The notes under the pieces: model-generated | What the model was told of the DNA's origin: nothing | The model's database searches: none | What the model saw: only the letters and a program-made list of their open reading frames with translations | Translations under genes and position numbers: made by a program | Assembly: GCA_002189035.1 (NCBI GenBank) | Contig: NEEC01000004.1 | Coordinates: forward strand, 4,154,001 to 4,218,000 | Length of the DNA stretch: 64,000 bases | Direction of reading: 5' to 3' | Origin: Utricularia gibba | Lineage: Eukaryota > Streptophyta > Magnoliopsida > Lamiales > Lentibulariaceae | Shown here: in pieces, positions 46,438-58,765 of the stretch | Position numbering within the stretch: the stretch's first letter is position 1 | Layout of the letters: each line of letters starts with the position of its first letter

Positions 46438-47046
46438 AAACTTACCTCGATCTGCCTAGTAGCCCCTACATTAGAAAAAAAAAAAAAACCAGATGCTCAA
46501 TTAACACAAAACCCTACTGCTTGAAACCCCCACAAGCTGAAGTGAAACCATAAGATCCACCAATTAAATCAAACCCAGAAATCGATTCAATCAACACACC
46601 AGCTGATTCAATGGTAGCACGAAACTCGTACGCTTTTCCTGAAAATGAAAACTGTCGGCGGACTAGCAGATCTCACACGCCAGCTAAAGATCTAATAAGA
46701 GAGGAAACGAACTGCAGTCAGCGATCACGCGTGAAGGTCTTACCGGAGAAGAAAAAGACTGTAAAACGGCGTCTCTCTCTAGATTTGAGGACTTCGTGCT
46801 TGAGGAAATCAACGCGGAGCACCGGACGAGAAAAGGCAAAAGGAATCCGAGTTCGAATCAGTCAAACGGGGAAGCTAGTATCAGGGTCGCCATGGCCGTC
46901 GGATCCGTGTTACGAATCTGGTGAAACGAGCTCGTTGCAGGCCTTTATTGGGCTTAGCCCAAAATTCTCACCGGCGGCTGAGGCCCAGTTCTCACTGTTT
47001 CAAAAATGTCTTTCCGGGCGACGGTTTTGGGAAATTGTGAAAGCTT
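46438..47046. promoter_or_regulatory. Divergent promoter region of AP180 and PPR genes
   Basis: Only 609 bases separate the two divergent start codons, so this stretch must serve both. It is GC-richer than the flanking spacers. An open frame at 46611-47099 crosses it but looks like chance. No TATA box is clear. Confidence 0.5.
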
Positions 47047-48454
47047 ATGCTGGCGCCTACCAAGTTTCAGGAAGTTCTGAAGTTCCATGGAGTAGCTGAA
47101 TTCTTGCGCCATTGTTGTCAGACGAAGAATCTGAGTGCGGTGAAGGAATTTCATGCGAGTGTGTTGAAATCAAGTTTCTTCTCTATTTCCTCCAATCTTC
47201 AGATCAACATCTTGTTTGCCTACGCGCATGCGCCGCGACGGAAGTGTAGGAGTTTTGGCCAGTTTTTTGAGATGCCTCAGCCCTAGAAACCCGATACCTT
47301 TCAACACGATTATTTCTCATTTTTCTAGAAATGGATTCGATCATTTGGGGCTTCAGACTTTATCTTTTATGCACTGTAGCGATGTTCTTGCGGATTCGTA
47401 TTCGTTGTGTAGCGCATTGAATTCAGCTTGTGAATTGAAGGATGTTTTGTTCGGGAAATTGTTGCATGCTTATGTGCTGAAATCGGGATGGATCGCCAGT
47501 GTGTTTGTGGGCAGTGCTTTGGTTGACTTTTACTCGAAAATTAACTGGATGAAAGATGCAGCCATTGCGTTCGATGAAATTCCTGTGAAGAATACAGTAT
47601 GTGTGAATGCTCTCATGTCTGGTTATTCTGAAGCTAAGATGTGGGATCAAGTCATTGAACTGGCTAGAATGATGACTCCGTTGAATTTAGATGTCGACAG
47701 TTTTACATTGTCTTCTGTTTTACGAGCATGCTGTGGTCTCTCAGCTCTAGAATTGTGCAAACAAGTGCATGCGAAAGCTGTGCGCTCTATGGTTTCTGTT
47801 GCAGATGATGTCTTCCTCCAAAGTCTACTCATTGAAGCATATGGAAAGTGCGGAATACTCCAGAATTCAGAGAAAGTTTTCCATCTTTCAACAAAGGGGG
47901 ATCTCATTCTGTGGACATCAATGCTAGTAGTTCATGGTAGAAACGGAAACTACAAAGAAGTTCAGAACCTGTTCAACAGTATGCTACTGGAAGGCATAAA
48001 TCCTGATGGGGTGGCATTCCTGACAGTTCTTTCTGCTTGTAGTTACTCTGGCCAAGTCGATCTCGGCATCCAATATTTCGAATCGATGACAAATGATTAT
48101 AGACTAGTTCCAAGTCAGGAGCATTATAGCTGTGTCATTGACATGCTCTGTCGCACTGGAGACCTAGAAAGAGCATGCGAATTCGTGAGCATGATTCCTA
48201 GCAGCAGGGACGATGATGGCTTCTCTGTAGCTATGTGGGGAGCATTGGTTAATGCCTGCATCGAGAATGGGAATGTACAGTTTGGAAGGATGGCTGCTGA
48301 ACGAGCACTTGAACTGGAGCCGAATAGCGTTGGCATTTATGTCATGCTGTCTAATATGTACGCCAGGAATTCGATGTGGGACGAGATAGGGATATTAAGG
48401 GAACGAATGAAATCTCGAGGACTGAAGAAGGATCTTGGGTGGAGTTGTATATAG
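47047..48454 (+). CDS. Pentatricopeptide repeat protein, E-type (frame broken as given)
   Basis: Intronless PLS-class PPR protein. The start at 47047 gives MLAPTKFQEVLKFHGV. Repeat units are visible, for example PFNTIISHFSRNGF, SLCSALNSACELKDVLFGK, DVFLQSLLIEAYGKCGILQN, LILWTSMLVVHGRNGNYKE, NPDGVAFLTVLSACSYSGQV and HYSCVIDMLCRTGDLERA. The end, SNMYARNSMWDEIGILRERMKSRGLKKDLGWS, is the E-domain type, without a DYW domain. Family members edit or process organellar RNA. The frame breaks at CCC 47281-47283; removing one C joins both parts into 469 codons. The N-terminus shows no strong targeting peptide, so the organelle is uncertain. Confidence 0.87.
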
Positions 48455-48864
48455 ATGACTTCAGCTGCTGCTTCAACCAAATGAAAAACTGTTGGTAGAA
48501 GGAACAAGGGTTGGTCCATCCAGAAAGAAGAAAGGAGGACAGAAATGCTGCAAAAAGCCAGTGAATTCTCAAAAACTCTGAAGCAGTACCATTTATTCCA
48601 ACTGCATTCAAGTTGCAACAATTATGAATCATGAAGAGGCAACCTGATATTTTAGTAGTTCATCACGTAGAAAATATTTCGGTATCTATCTGGCCATTGA
48701 TGGCCAGATGATCATGTCAACAAACGAAATCAAGCACCCCTGGTAGCCAGCCCACGGCATTCGACAAGCACAGAATGTGAAGAAGGCATTGTGAAAAAAA
48801 TATGGTGTTGGAGAGTTTGGATTTTGAAACTATCCAACCACGCCCGTCGCTTCTGCTTACTGAA
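48455..48864. other. 3' flanks of PPR and DUF4050-type genes
   Basis: Space between the stop codons of two convergent genes. Probably both 3' UTRs. No coding sequence recognised. Confidence 0.5.
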
Positions 48865-50176
48865 TCAATCGTAAAGACCCTCTTGCTCCCATACATCAAC
48901 TAGGAACTCCACCATCTCCTGCAAGTTGAACCAATCAAACATCAGACTAGTTTCATGAGAAATGATTGAAGTAAACATCCTGCTGATGAACTGACCCCAG
49001 AGGTATGGGTTGGGTGAAGGGCTTATTGCTACTAAGCAAACTTTCATACGTTGCATTCCAACTGCAGAATCGTGAGACAGTAATGTGAGTTATATGGAAC
49101 AGTGAATGAAAGATAAACAGGAATCAGATCTTTCATAGCCATTTCCTGCAGCATATTCATCAATGATAAGATACCATACTGGGACATCGACAAATAAAAA
49201 ATTTTACCTTATCCTTGGCTCCTTGGATTGAACATTCTTTTCAGATCCTCTGGTTCCAACCCACTGTTGCCTCGTTTGATTCCAGAGAAGAAGACCTTAA
49301 AATGTTGAAGATGAATGGTGATGGCGGTTCAAATTAGTCACAGAAACCAAAAGGAATAATGAAGAAAGGGTGCGAGAATTCAATGAATTGAAAGCACGTT
49401 ACCATGATTTACATTGTCAGGAGGGTTGCTCGCAGTGCTAGCACTTGTTTGAGAATCAAAGTTCTGATTGGAAGTGCTCACTGATGATACAGATCTGTGA
49501 GACTGCAATGTGTTATTCTCCATATTGCCAGAGCTATTGCTCCAAAAATCCTCGGTAACGGTATGCTTCTTTACAGACTGGGGTTTGTTTTTGAGTCCTC
49601 TGGATTGTTCATCGACAGATATTATATGTGGTGTCTTCGTACAACATCCAAAACAACTTCTGCTCTGTTACAAAACAGGATTTTCACCAAACAGATGATT
49701 AGTGTGTCAAAATTTGACATAAGCTACAGCAGCATCCCATGATAAATGAAACCAAACCCTTACGAATTCAAGCCGACAAGCATGGCTATCAAGATTCAAG
49801 AATATACAAACCAGGATAGCATGCTACGGAAGATAATTAACTGATACTTGAGAATGATGCAGATCAAAAGCATCATGCATAAAGATTTTACAAAAGTGCT
49901 GATCCATTCAGCATACGGAAACCATTCATCAACATTTAAAAAGTGCAAGATTCCAACTTTTAAATTTTCAATCCCAAGTCTCCATAAGTTAGTTTAGAGC
50001 TTTGGAAAAGCTAATACTCTCAATTCTGACATGTTGTCGATTCCCCTTTTTGGATTAAAGAACACACTAAAAGTCAGAACTCTGTCTGAATAACCCTAGC
50101 AATCACAACTGCGCAACTAAAATCGACAAATCAAAACATAAAAGAGGCAAAAAAAAAAAAAAAAAACTGACCCCAT
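48865..50176 (-). CDS. DUF4050-type plant protein, function unknown
   Basis: Five exons on the minus strand: 50176-50172 (ATG GG only), 49662-49403, 49295-49208, 49061-48996, 48918-48865. The protein starts MGRSCFGCCTKTP and later has LLLWNQTRQQWVG, EPRISWNATYESLL, PFTQPIPL and EMVEFLVDVWEQEGLYD at its end. These are the hallmarks of a small conserved plant family (DUF4050, sometimes misnamed gag-pol-related). The Cys-rich start could be lipid-modified and membrane-bound, which is only a guess. The first exon holds just five coding bases and joins the second at the third of three closely spaced AGs. The last junction is one base short: the donor is GTCAGT after CTGGG, and an extra G is needed to keep the C-terminal frame. 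Confidence 0.78.
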
Positions 50177-53024
50177 GCAGATAATCAAGCGAGAAATCCA
50201 AGAATGAACCGATCCGCACCAACTCTTCATTAACAGACGACACTAGATTCAAGAATCATGAAGGCGAAATCAATCGAACCCAGATCGAGATACCTACGGA
50301 CGGAGGAACCACAGAGATCTGCGGCAAACCCAAACAATGAGTGGTCAATAGTATCCATCAAAAACACAAGCAACATTGCTAGCTCGATGAAACAAAAACA
50401 GAAAATTCAAGATCTGATCAACGAACAATTATGAAACGGCGATTGATGTGCAACTGCAACGGGAAGTGCAAGGGTCTGCAAAGCAATACGAGAATCGAAG
50501 AGGTAAGGGCTACAAGGGAGACTCTGGAGAGCGCCGGCGTTACGCCTTTTGGGGTACAATCGGAGGATGTGGGCCGGCCCTGCAACAAAACGCGGTTCCG
50601 AAGAAAGTACATGAATACCCTAATCTTTCTTTTTTAATATGATTTGGAGTGTTTTAGATAATGTTTAAATTAACTTTAAGTATTTTACTTAGTATAAATG
50701 TTAGTAGTAAGATTTAAATTAATTTTAGAGTTTAATTTAAAATTTATTGTAGAAAAATTTAAATATATGATGATCTTAAATAAGATTTTTTAACTAAATT
50801 TTTGTATATAAATCTTTCAAAATCATTTTTAAATATTTATTTAGGGTAAAAAAATCTTAAAAAGTGATGAAAAAATAGGATACAAAATCATTTATCAATG
50901 TCTTACGCTTGTTTATTGATATTAAAGAAATTATATGCATATCTTATATGTATAAATCTAACATATTTAATCTATTTTCAAATTTTAAAATATAAATTTT
51001 ATTTTATTTTAAATCATATAACTAGAATTTTGAACAAATTACCAAAAGCGTCAAGAGTGTCTTACATAACTTTTGGATTCCAATATTTTCTAATTTAATT
51101 TTAAAAATATTAAAATTATGATAGAAAGGAAGACAGATTACGATATTTAAATATATTAAAAATAAATAATTTATAAAAAATAAGAAAAATCCTGTTATTC
51201 ATCTATTTTATGCTATAACCTAATGAGCTCCAGCCGTTCGTTTTGCTGATTGGTCCGGGTCACCGGATACTTTAGATGGATCGCCGAGTTGAAAAAAAAT
51301 AATTACTTTTTATTTACAAAATAGTCATTTTTGTTGATAGTTGTAACGTATGTTTTCAATTCAACCAATTAACTTACGAAGTTGAACCAGTTAACTGATT
51401 TTTAATAATTTAATGGTTAACTACTACCGATTTTATATACTTTTTTTAAGTTCAAATTTTAATTTTTTGGGGTTTCAAAAGTAAGAATATATTGTAATGA
51501 ATTCATCTTAAGTAATGAATTTCATACTTTATTTTGTTTGTATATACAAAAAACAAAATATGAAATTATATGTCGTCAAATGAGGAAATAAAAGATTTTA
51601 ATTTAAGATAACCCTTTTTAATTTATCTTCCTTTTGAAGTTCTAACAAAATTGATTTTAAAATGTTTCAATAAAAATAAAAATTGTTATGAAAAATCTGT
51701 AAAATAAACATATGGATCTCTTTCAATTGTATTTTTTTTTTCTTTTTTAGGTAATGAAGCACCAATGCTTGATTAAGCTAAGCTATGTAAAATCATGCTC
51801 TTGCAATGATGGCACATTATTCTTGTGGTAATCACCAACCATTTGGTGGTCCAAGTGTGAGATGAGATGAGATGAAGAACAAACATAACATGCACCTGCC
51901 CCTCAAGTACCATGGTGGTTGATGCTTAACATTTAACTAAAGTAAAATATTATATTATTCTTCTAAATATTTTAGTATTTTAGGTGTTCACTAAAAAAAC
52001 CTACATTATTTATAAATGAGTTGAAAGTAATTAGATAATTAATTCATCGTTTCGTATGGTTCATTATTTTTTGGAATCAACAATTCAAAATCAAAACCCA
52101 TGAACCATACTATCCACATGAGTTATTGTGGAAAAAAGTCGATATTTTTTAGGATATTTCAAGATATCATAGGGTTTAGTTTCAATTCCAGATTTATGAT
52201 TTTGTTTTCTAACGAAACCATGTAATTTGGTTTCGATTTCAATTTGATTCAATATTTATGATTGAAATCGGAATCGAATTTGATATCGAACCATGATTTA
52301 TAAACCATCGATTAGGAATCAATCACAACACTATTATCAAATATGATATATTAAAATCAATCAAATTCAGCTATCAAACACCCACCACGTTAGTTTCTAT
52401 AGTCCAAGTCATTATTTTTTTCTTGCAAGGTGTATAGTTTAGGGTTCACTAAAATTGTTATTTTTTTCGAAAAAATTATATATCCGAAAAATAATTTTGT
52501 TATGAAATATGAAAATTTTTGATTAGGTGTCTTGTTGTGTAGCATCTATCCAGTTTGAACCAATGGGGGATTGGAGTTCCCTATCCCTTCCCCTGGTATG
52601 ATGAAATTGGGGAAATTCATTGAAGGGGTGACCCATGAAGTCAAGTGTTAGGTGAAAAAACAAAAGAAAAGTAGAAAGCACAATAAATACTCCAACGAAG
52701 CTGCATGGCCCTCGCCTCCCTGTCCTGTCTCGTCTCCCCGAAACAAAGCTTTGGGGCTCAACTTCTCCTCTACTGCTTGGTAGGTTCCATTGACTTCTCT
52801 TCTGCAACAGCAATAATAAAAAAGATCTGCATCACCTCACCTCACCTCATACGGTTCTCTGTGTAACAGGTGAATGCTTTTATTACACCCCATCATCATA
52901 AATTTCAACCACATGCTCTACAGCTGACACGCCTTCCTTCAAAACCCATTACGATTCCAATCCCATTCCTGTGATTGCGTCTCCAGAGCATCACTTTTTC
53001 TTCCCCATTGTCAGGCTTACAGTT
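50177..53024. other. Upstream DNA of DUF4050-type gene, AT-rich spacer, ERF promoter side
   Basis: The part to about 50630 is gene-like and probably the 5' leader and promoter of the minus-strand gene. From 50640 to about 52530 it is A/T-rich without a visible gene. From 52540 composition rises towards the ERF gene. The open frames at 50431-50642 and 52523-52813 lack family resemblance. Confidence 0.5.
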
Positions 53025-53763
53025 ATGGTACACTCGACCAAGCTCAGAGGTGTCAGGCAGCGCCAGTGGGGCTCTTGGGTCGCTGAGATCCGCCATCCTT
53101 TACTGTATTTCCTTCGTTTCCTTGCTCTCGATATTTATTGCATTTGCGTTGCATTGTGTGATCAAGTGCTCCCAAGTGATCGATGCTTTGTACTGGCGGT
53201 GGTGTAGGAAGAAGAGGATATGGCTGGGGACGTTTGAGACGGCGGAGGCTGCCGCGAGGGCCTACGACGAAGCCGCAGTGTTGATGATTGGTCAGAATGC
53301 TAAGACCAATTTCCCGGTGGGCGGTGGCGGTGGCGGAAGGAGACCGAATCCACAGTAACGAGGTCAGAATAGTATAACCCACAAAACGATCTATTCCTGT
53401 TACAAACCCAACCCTGATTCCATTCTGGTGCAGGTTGTCTGAGGTTCTGGAGAAAAACTGAGGAAGAGTTGCAAGAATCCAGCGCCATCAGTGACATGTT
53501 TGAAGCTGGACAACGACGATTCCAACATAGGAGTGTGGCAGAAGAGGGCAGGCCGGCAGTCGGGTTCGCAGTGGGTGATGAAGGTGGAGCTCAAGAGGAA
53601 GAACGAGGAGCCGCAGACGTCGCCGTCGTCTCAGCCGAGCAACGTGGCAGCAACCGAAGAGAGCAAACTTGCAACGCAGATGGTGGAGGAGCTGCTCCTC
53701 TTGGATTGGGAGGATGCGCAGCTTCCATTCACAAATGGCGAAGACCTCCACTCCAGCATATGA
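53025..53763 (+). CDS. AP2/ERF transcription factor, SHN/WIN1 type (frame broken as given)
   Basis: Exons 53025-53104, 53208-53354 and 53434-53763. The AP2 domain begins almost at the N-terminus ([18 protein letters not shown], then [44 protein letters not shown]), and the intron sits inside it as in SHINE genes. The C-terminal part keeps the SHN-specific motif ([28 protein letters not shown]). SHN/WIN1 factors activate cutin and wax biosynthesis. A second intron (53355-53433) is inferred because a stop follows otherwise; it is not usual for the family. The frame breaks in A5 at 53453-53457; adding one A gives 186 codons. The Gly-run after NFP is unusual. Confidence 0.85.
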
Positions 53764-55042
53764 TGATGACATACGTCACCAAGTCTCGTGTATATTGATC
53801 GTAACGGGATGGTAATGGGCCGGCTCGATGATAAGATGTGCTCGGCCCACATAAATGTACGCCCTACTCTATCTATCTGCAAACAAACGGGATTATTATA
53901 TTATTTTATATTCATTTAATTTTTTTTACTAAAATAGTTTAGAATTGTATTTTGGAAGATTTTGAATGTTTTTTAATTCTGTTTTTATCAAAAATAATTT
54001 TGTATAAAATACTTAGGAATTGTTCTAGAAAAATTTAAAACTCTTTTTACTTTTGAAAAGTAAAAAATAGAAGTATAAATAATTTATAAAAATAAAAATA
54101 AAAAAGATTATTGTAGAAAATTGTGAAAATTTTTAAGGATTCATATTAAAAAATAGAAATAAGATAAAAGTAGTTCTTCTCTACTGTTTCAAAAACTATT
54201 TTTAAAGTGCAATACTAAAAATATTTTTGATAGAACTAAAAAAAAATTTGATGTACTAAATTAAAATTATTTTTACTTTTTAAAAGTAAAAATAAATGTT
54301 TTAAAAATTTTATAAAATAATTTTACTTTTTATATTTTTTTTGATAAAATAATTTTTAGGTGTAATTACAAATGAATCATAAGTAAAAATAATAAAAACT
54401 ATTTTTATTATCATTTCTATTTTTTTCATCAGATTTTTAAAAATATTTTTCACCCTTTGACTTCTGATCTCCATTCCAATTTGTCAATACCATTTATGTT
54501 TCTACTTTTTCAAAAAAATATACTTCTAATTTATACTTTTTTAAAAGTAAAAATAATATTTAAAAATTTTCCATAATATTACTCTAATCTTCTATTATTA
54601 TTTTTTCAATACTAATTTTTTTTTAATATTTAATAAATGCTAAAAATAACCATTTATCTTGTATCAATGATTTCAATCACCCATATTATTGATGGTATTA
54701 ATTCATGCTGTTATTACATAAAAAAATAATTTTTTAACATATAAAATTATATTTTATTCATTTAGAATTTTTTAATTGTTTTCTTTATAATAAAAGAGAG
54801 ACAATTATCACGACAACTCAAAATACAATTAAAATAAAAAAGCAAAAATAAATCATGATATTTAATGAATTTTTTGATCAATCATAATTATTCTAATTAA
54901 AACATATTCCCCTGAATATAAGGAAAATTAGATGATATTTTCGAATTCTTAAAAAATTTATGAAAAAAAAAACAACCCAAATGTTTTAGTAAAAGCAAAA
55001 TATACAGGAAGGTGGATATGGAGCATGGCGAGAGAAGGTGAG
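53764..55042. other. AT-rich spacer between ERF and RDR6
   Basis: The two genes converge here. The first 120 bases and the last 80 are gene-like and probably 3' UTRs; the middle is A/T-rich with long T and A runs. No gene is seen. Confidence 0.55.
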
Positions 55043-58000
55043 TCAAATCTTATCAGCCAGATACCTGGCAAGAGTATCGAACGGCTCAGAGGAGATGGAG
55101 TTTTGCTGTTTTCGAACTCGGACCTTAATCCGCGCAAGATAGTCGGCAGCAATCCACGGGAAGCTCAGCATTGCTGGTGCTGCTGATGCATCCTCAATTC
55201 CCAGAGACTCCCTTGTTTTCATTACCCACCTTTCCTGGTACGTTACCTGGTACCAGGCGGATGCTTTTCTTTCGTATGCAATACTCTGTCTTCCTCCGGG
55301 AGTTGTTCAAACTCCGGCCCCATGCTCTCAAACACACCTCTGAACTCTTTTCTCAGTGCATCGTAAGCATGTCTGAGCCTGTCCTTGAGGACCCCTTGTT
55401 TCTTGCTACTGGTTTTCGGCATCGACCATATGTGTCCTGTAACGACCTCCTCCTCGCGGTTCACTTTGTATTGGGAGAGTAGACCCATTAGTTGTCCGTC
55501 GTATGAGCATTTGCAGGGCCATGCATCGTGTAGGAAAGCTTCTGAACCAGGAATCACAAGGTCTGGATCCCATGTGATGGCATCAGGGGAGGTCTGATTC
55601 TGGGGTGCTGATTCATCATCATAAGCTTCCTTGATTCTGCGGTAGAGCTTGCCTAAAATCTTGCTGGAACGGTAGGTTTGGAATTCTTCTTTCCCCATGA
55701 AATCAGGATACAACTTTGGCCTCAGTTCAGGTGGCATGCTCACGATTTTACCGGTTTTTGGGAAATCAACTGCAAGGGACGCAAGCTCTGCCAATTTGAG
55801 GCATTTCTCATCCTTCGCTCCATCCTCACTAAGATCTGCATGAACCACATGGGCGTTGCAGATGGTACCAAGGTTCTCATTCACAATGTTCCTTGAGAAG
55901 AAGTCAATTATGTCCTGTAAAGGAAGCAAATGACTTCACTTAGGATCAACAGAAGAAGATGCAGCAGAAAGCAAGGTCAGGTTTCTAAGAAGCTTTGATG
56001 AGTAAAAAAATTCATCTCAAGAAATCTCGGAATAGATTACCGAATGAATGACATTGCGAGGCAGTTCCGCGACTTTTGGGGTTGTATACTCCATGGGAGG
56101 TGAGCTTCTCTTACTTGGAGGAATGAGATTCTCATCCCAAGTGACAAAGTATACGTCTCCATCCAGATCACTCCCAGAAGCTTCATTTGTATGAGGCCTA
56201 TCTCCCTTCTGAGGAAAGACAAGACAGTCATAAAGATGATGCAGTCCAGGCACATCAATTGCCTCCAAAATTCGCACATCTCCGGGGTGAAGACATGGAT
56301 TCTTTGCAACTGCTACAAGGCCCTTGACCACTAGAAGATTCTTTTTGATGTCGGAAAAAGTTGATCCATGCTTCATGAAACACTTTTCCAAAGAAGAATT
56401 TGAGACTTGGATGAAGCACTGACCCTGCTCAAGTATGCCAAGCTCGTCTAGGCAACCCATCAACCACCTCCCTGAAGAAACGAAAATTCTAGATTTTTGT
56501 CTAAGATCACCAAGCTGAGCAGCTCTAATGCTTATCAGCATGCCTCGTAGATGAGCTTCAGCTTGGGGTTTAAATCCAGTACTTACCATTAGTGCTGCTG
56601 TATTTCCCTGCTCACCACAGGAAGCAGTGAGGACATCAAAAGCAACACCAGGATCCTCAAGCATTTGATCAAGCTTTGAAACCATTCCTTCTTGCATTCC
56701 CCAGAATACATCACCTGGAACATCCAAAGCTGTGAGAAGTGTGATGACTTGCCGATTCAGAAAGCCAGGTAGGAATTTAGTCCATGAACATATCTCAGCA
56801 TTGTGTGTTTCGACTCAAATTTCTTCATGCTGGGCCTTAGGCTTAAGCGTTTTCCATCACCCATGGAAGGCCAGCACGCAACAACGCCCTTGTAACCAGC
56901 ATACCTGATTTGGTAAGCAGAGGGTAAATCTGGAGCCAACTGCAGTTTCTTGGCAACTTCCATGGCCAGATCAATTGAAATCATGCCTATGCCATCAGAG
57001 AATGTATAACCATTTCTTTCTACATCACGAAGATCTGAATTAACTTCTGATGGAGGTACTTCTACAGTTTCATATGTGGAGGAGAAACATTGGCCCATCC
57101 TAGCAGCAAATTTTGCAACATTCTTATTTGGAAAATTTCCCATCCAGCTCATAATATTCTTCACACTAATGTTCCTGTCTTCAGCGAAAAACCAGGCTGA
57201 TTGGTCACGCAGTTGATTTGCTGAAAATGCCAGGAATGAGTACTTCCGCCCACATAAATAAAATCCATCCTTTGTAATACTCCTGATTCGATTAAACACG
57301 GTCGTCTTTTGTGGGACTGGATATGATGTCTTATCTCTTAGTATTGGATGAGCGTAATGGGTTAAAAGATTTTTGTTGAGTGTCTGCATTGCTTCATCTG
57401 TAAAAGTGACTCTTAGGAATCGGTCAGCAACATCTGCATACTTCCTTAGAACTCTATTTGAAAGTTCTATTTCAGGGGGAAGACAATAAGCTCTGGTGGG
57501 GGTAATAATCAATCTCCTGACATGAATACTTTCCCCCAGTTTATTACGTTTCTCAAGAAGTTTAGGATTTCTTGATAGCCATTTCTGAACAGCTTTCAAA
57601 GCCTTGAAAGCATTATCAACAGGATGCTTGTAGTGAGACAAGTGCGTAAGTGAAGCTACAACGAGCTCATTCGGCTGAGTTCTCAACATATCAAAAAACT
57701 CCTCAGGCATCTGATGGTAATTGACAATACCTTTATGCATCAGTGCATTCACCAAGAACATAATCTTGAAATCTATTCCTTCAACACGCTGAAAACAAAA
57801 GAAGGGATCGTAGTCATACTATGCAAGTCAGGCTCATCCAAAACTTGAAAGAGTTTTCCTCGAAATTCATCATGTACAGCCACTCTTCTCTGACGAAGGT
57901 ACTCCAAGACTTTCTTGAGTTTTGGACCATTCCGTGGCTTCAGAAAAATTCGATATGTATTACATCGACCTATAACTCTGTTTGAAGTGAAATCTGTTGT

Positions 58001-58765
58001 CCGGATCCAGGGATCATCATCATCTAACAAATCATAAGGAACTGTATCTTCAATGTCATCATCAGCTGTTCTGTAGTATATCAAAGGTGATGAAGCCAAC
58101 TGCAACACAATTATCAAAAAGGAAAAATCCCTGTATTGTTTTATCCCAAGTATCTCTCTTGATGAAAACTCCACCTTGAAATCACACCTTATTACAAGAG
58201 GTCTGGCTTTTGGTTTATCCTTCACACAAAAAGCAGTATCTTTCGTGAATTGTAGTTTACAGGAACCATTGTAAGGATCAACAACAAAATCAACCTCATT
58301 GTTTGGCCCTCTCCAACCAACAACAAACTCATCTTGGTTCTTCATTACTCCAATCTCAAGGGAAACATCAGACAGCCGATATGGTTCAGTAGTTATTCTC
58401 CTTTCATGAAAGCGGTGGGGATTTTGGGGTCCCAAACCAACTTTCAGTTGCTTCTCTCCAATAATAAGCTCACCGCGTTTAGCAGATTCTAGAGCATTTT
58501 TCGTAGAATGTGGAGCTGCAAAATGTAGAAATGCATGACGCTGTGCCTTCTCATAGTTATTATTTCTTTGTGAACTACCAATCTCAATGTCATAAATTGG
58601 ATATGCATCAGGAGGGGTGGAGGAAGTTTTCAATCTGCATCTCCATACAAGTCCGATTTTATCCTCAAAATAATCCAAGAGCATCTTGGCAGTAACATAG
58701 TCTTCAAGTCCAGCAACACTAATTTGGGTGACAACCATGTCATCATCTCGGGTTTCAAATCCCAT
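55043..58765 (-). CDS. RDR6: RNA-dependent RNA polymerase 6 (frame broken as given)
   Basis: Plant RDR6 (SGS2/SDE1), which makes dsRNA from cleaved transcripts for tasiRNA production, silencing of transgenes and antiviral defence; it acts with SGS3 and DCL4. Exons 58765-56041 and 55914-55043. The N-terminus (VTQISVAGLEDYVTAKMLLD, VWRCRLKTS, PPDAYP) is an RRM-like region. The conserved RdRP domain follows, with FSDGIGMI, RYAGYKGVVACWPS, LTASCGEQGNTAALM, NPCLHPGDVR and the catalytic DLDGD at 56155-56169 (about residue 867). Three breaks lie at 57804-57806, about 56796 and about 55264; adding one base at each gives exactly 1200 codons, against 1196 residues in Arabidopsis. The final segment (SFPWIAADYLARIKV, then a stop at 55043) is found only in the corrected frame. 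Motif order and length support RDR6 over RDR1 or RDR2. Confidence 0.95.
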
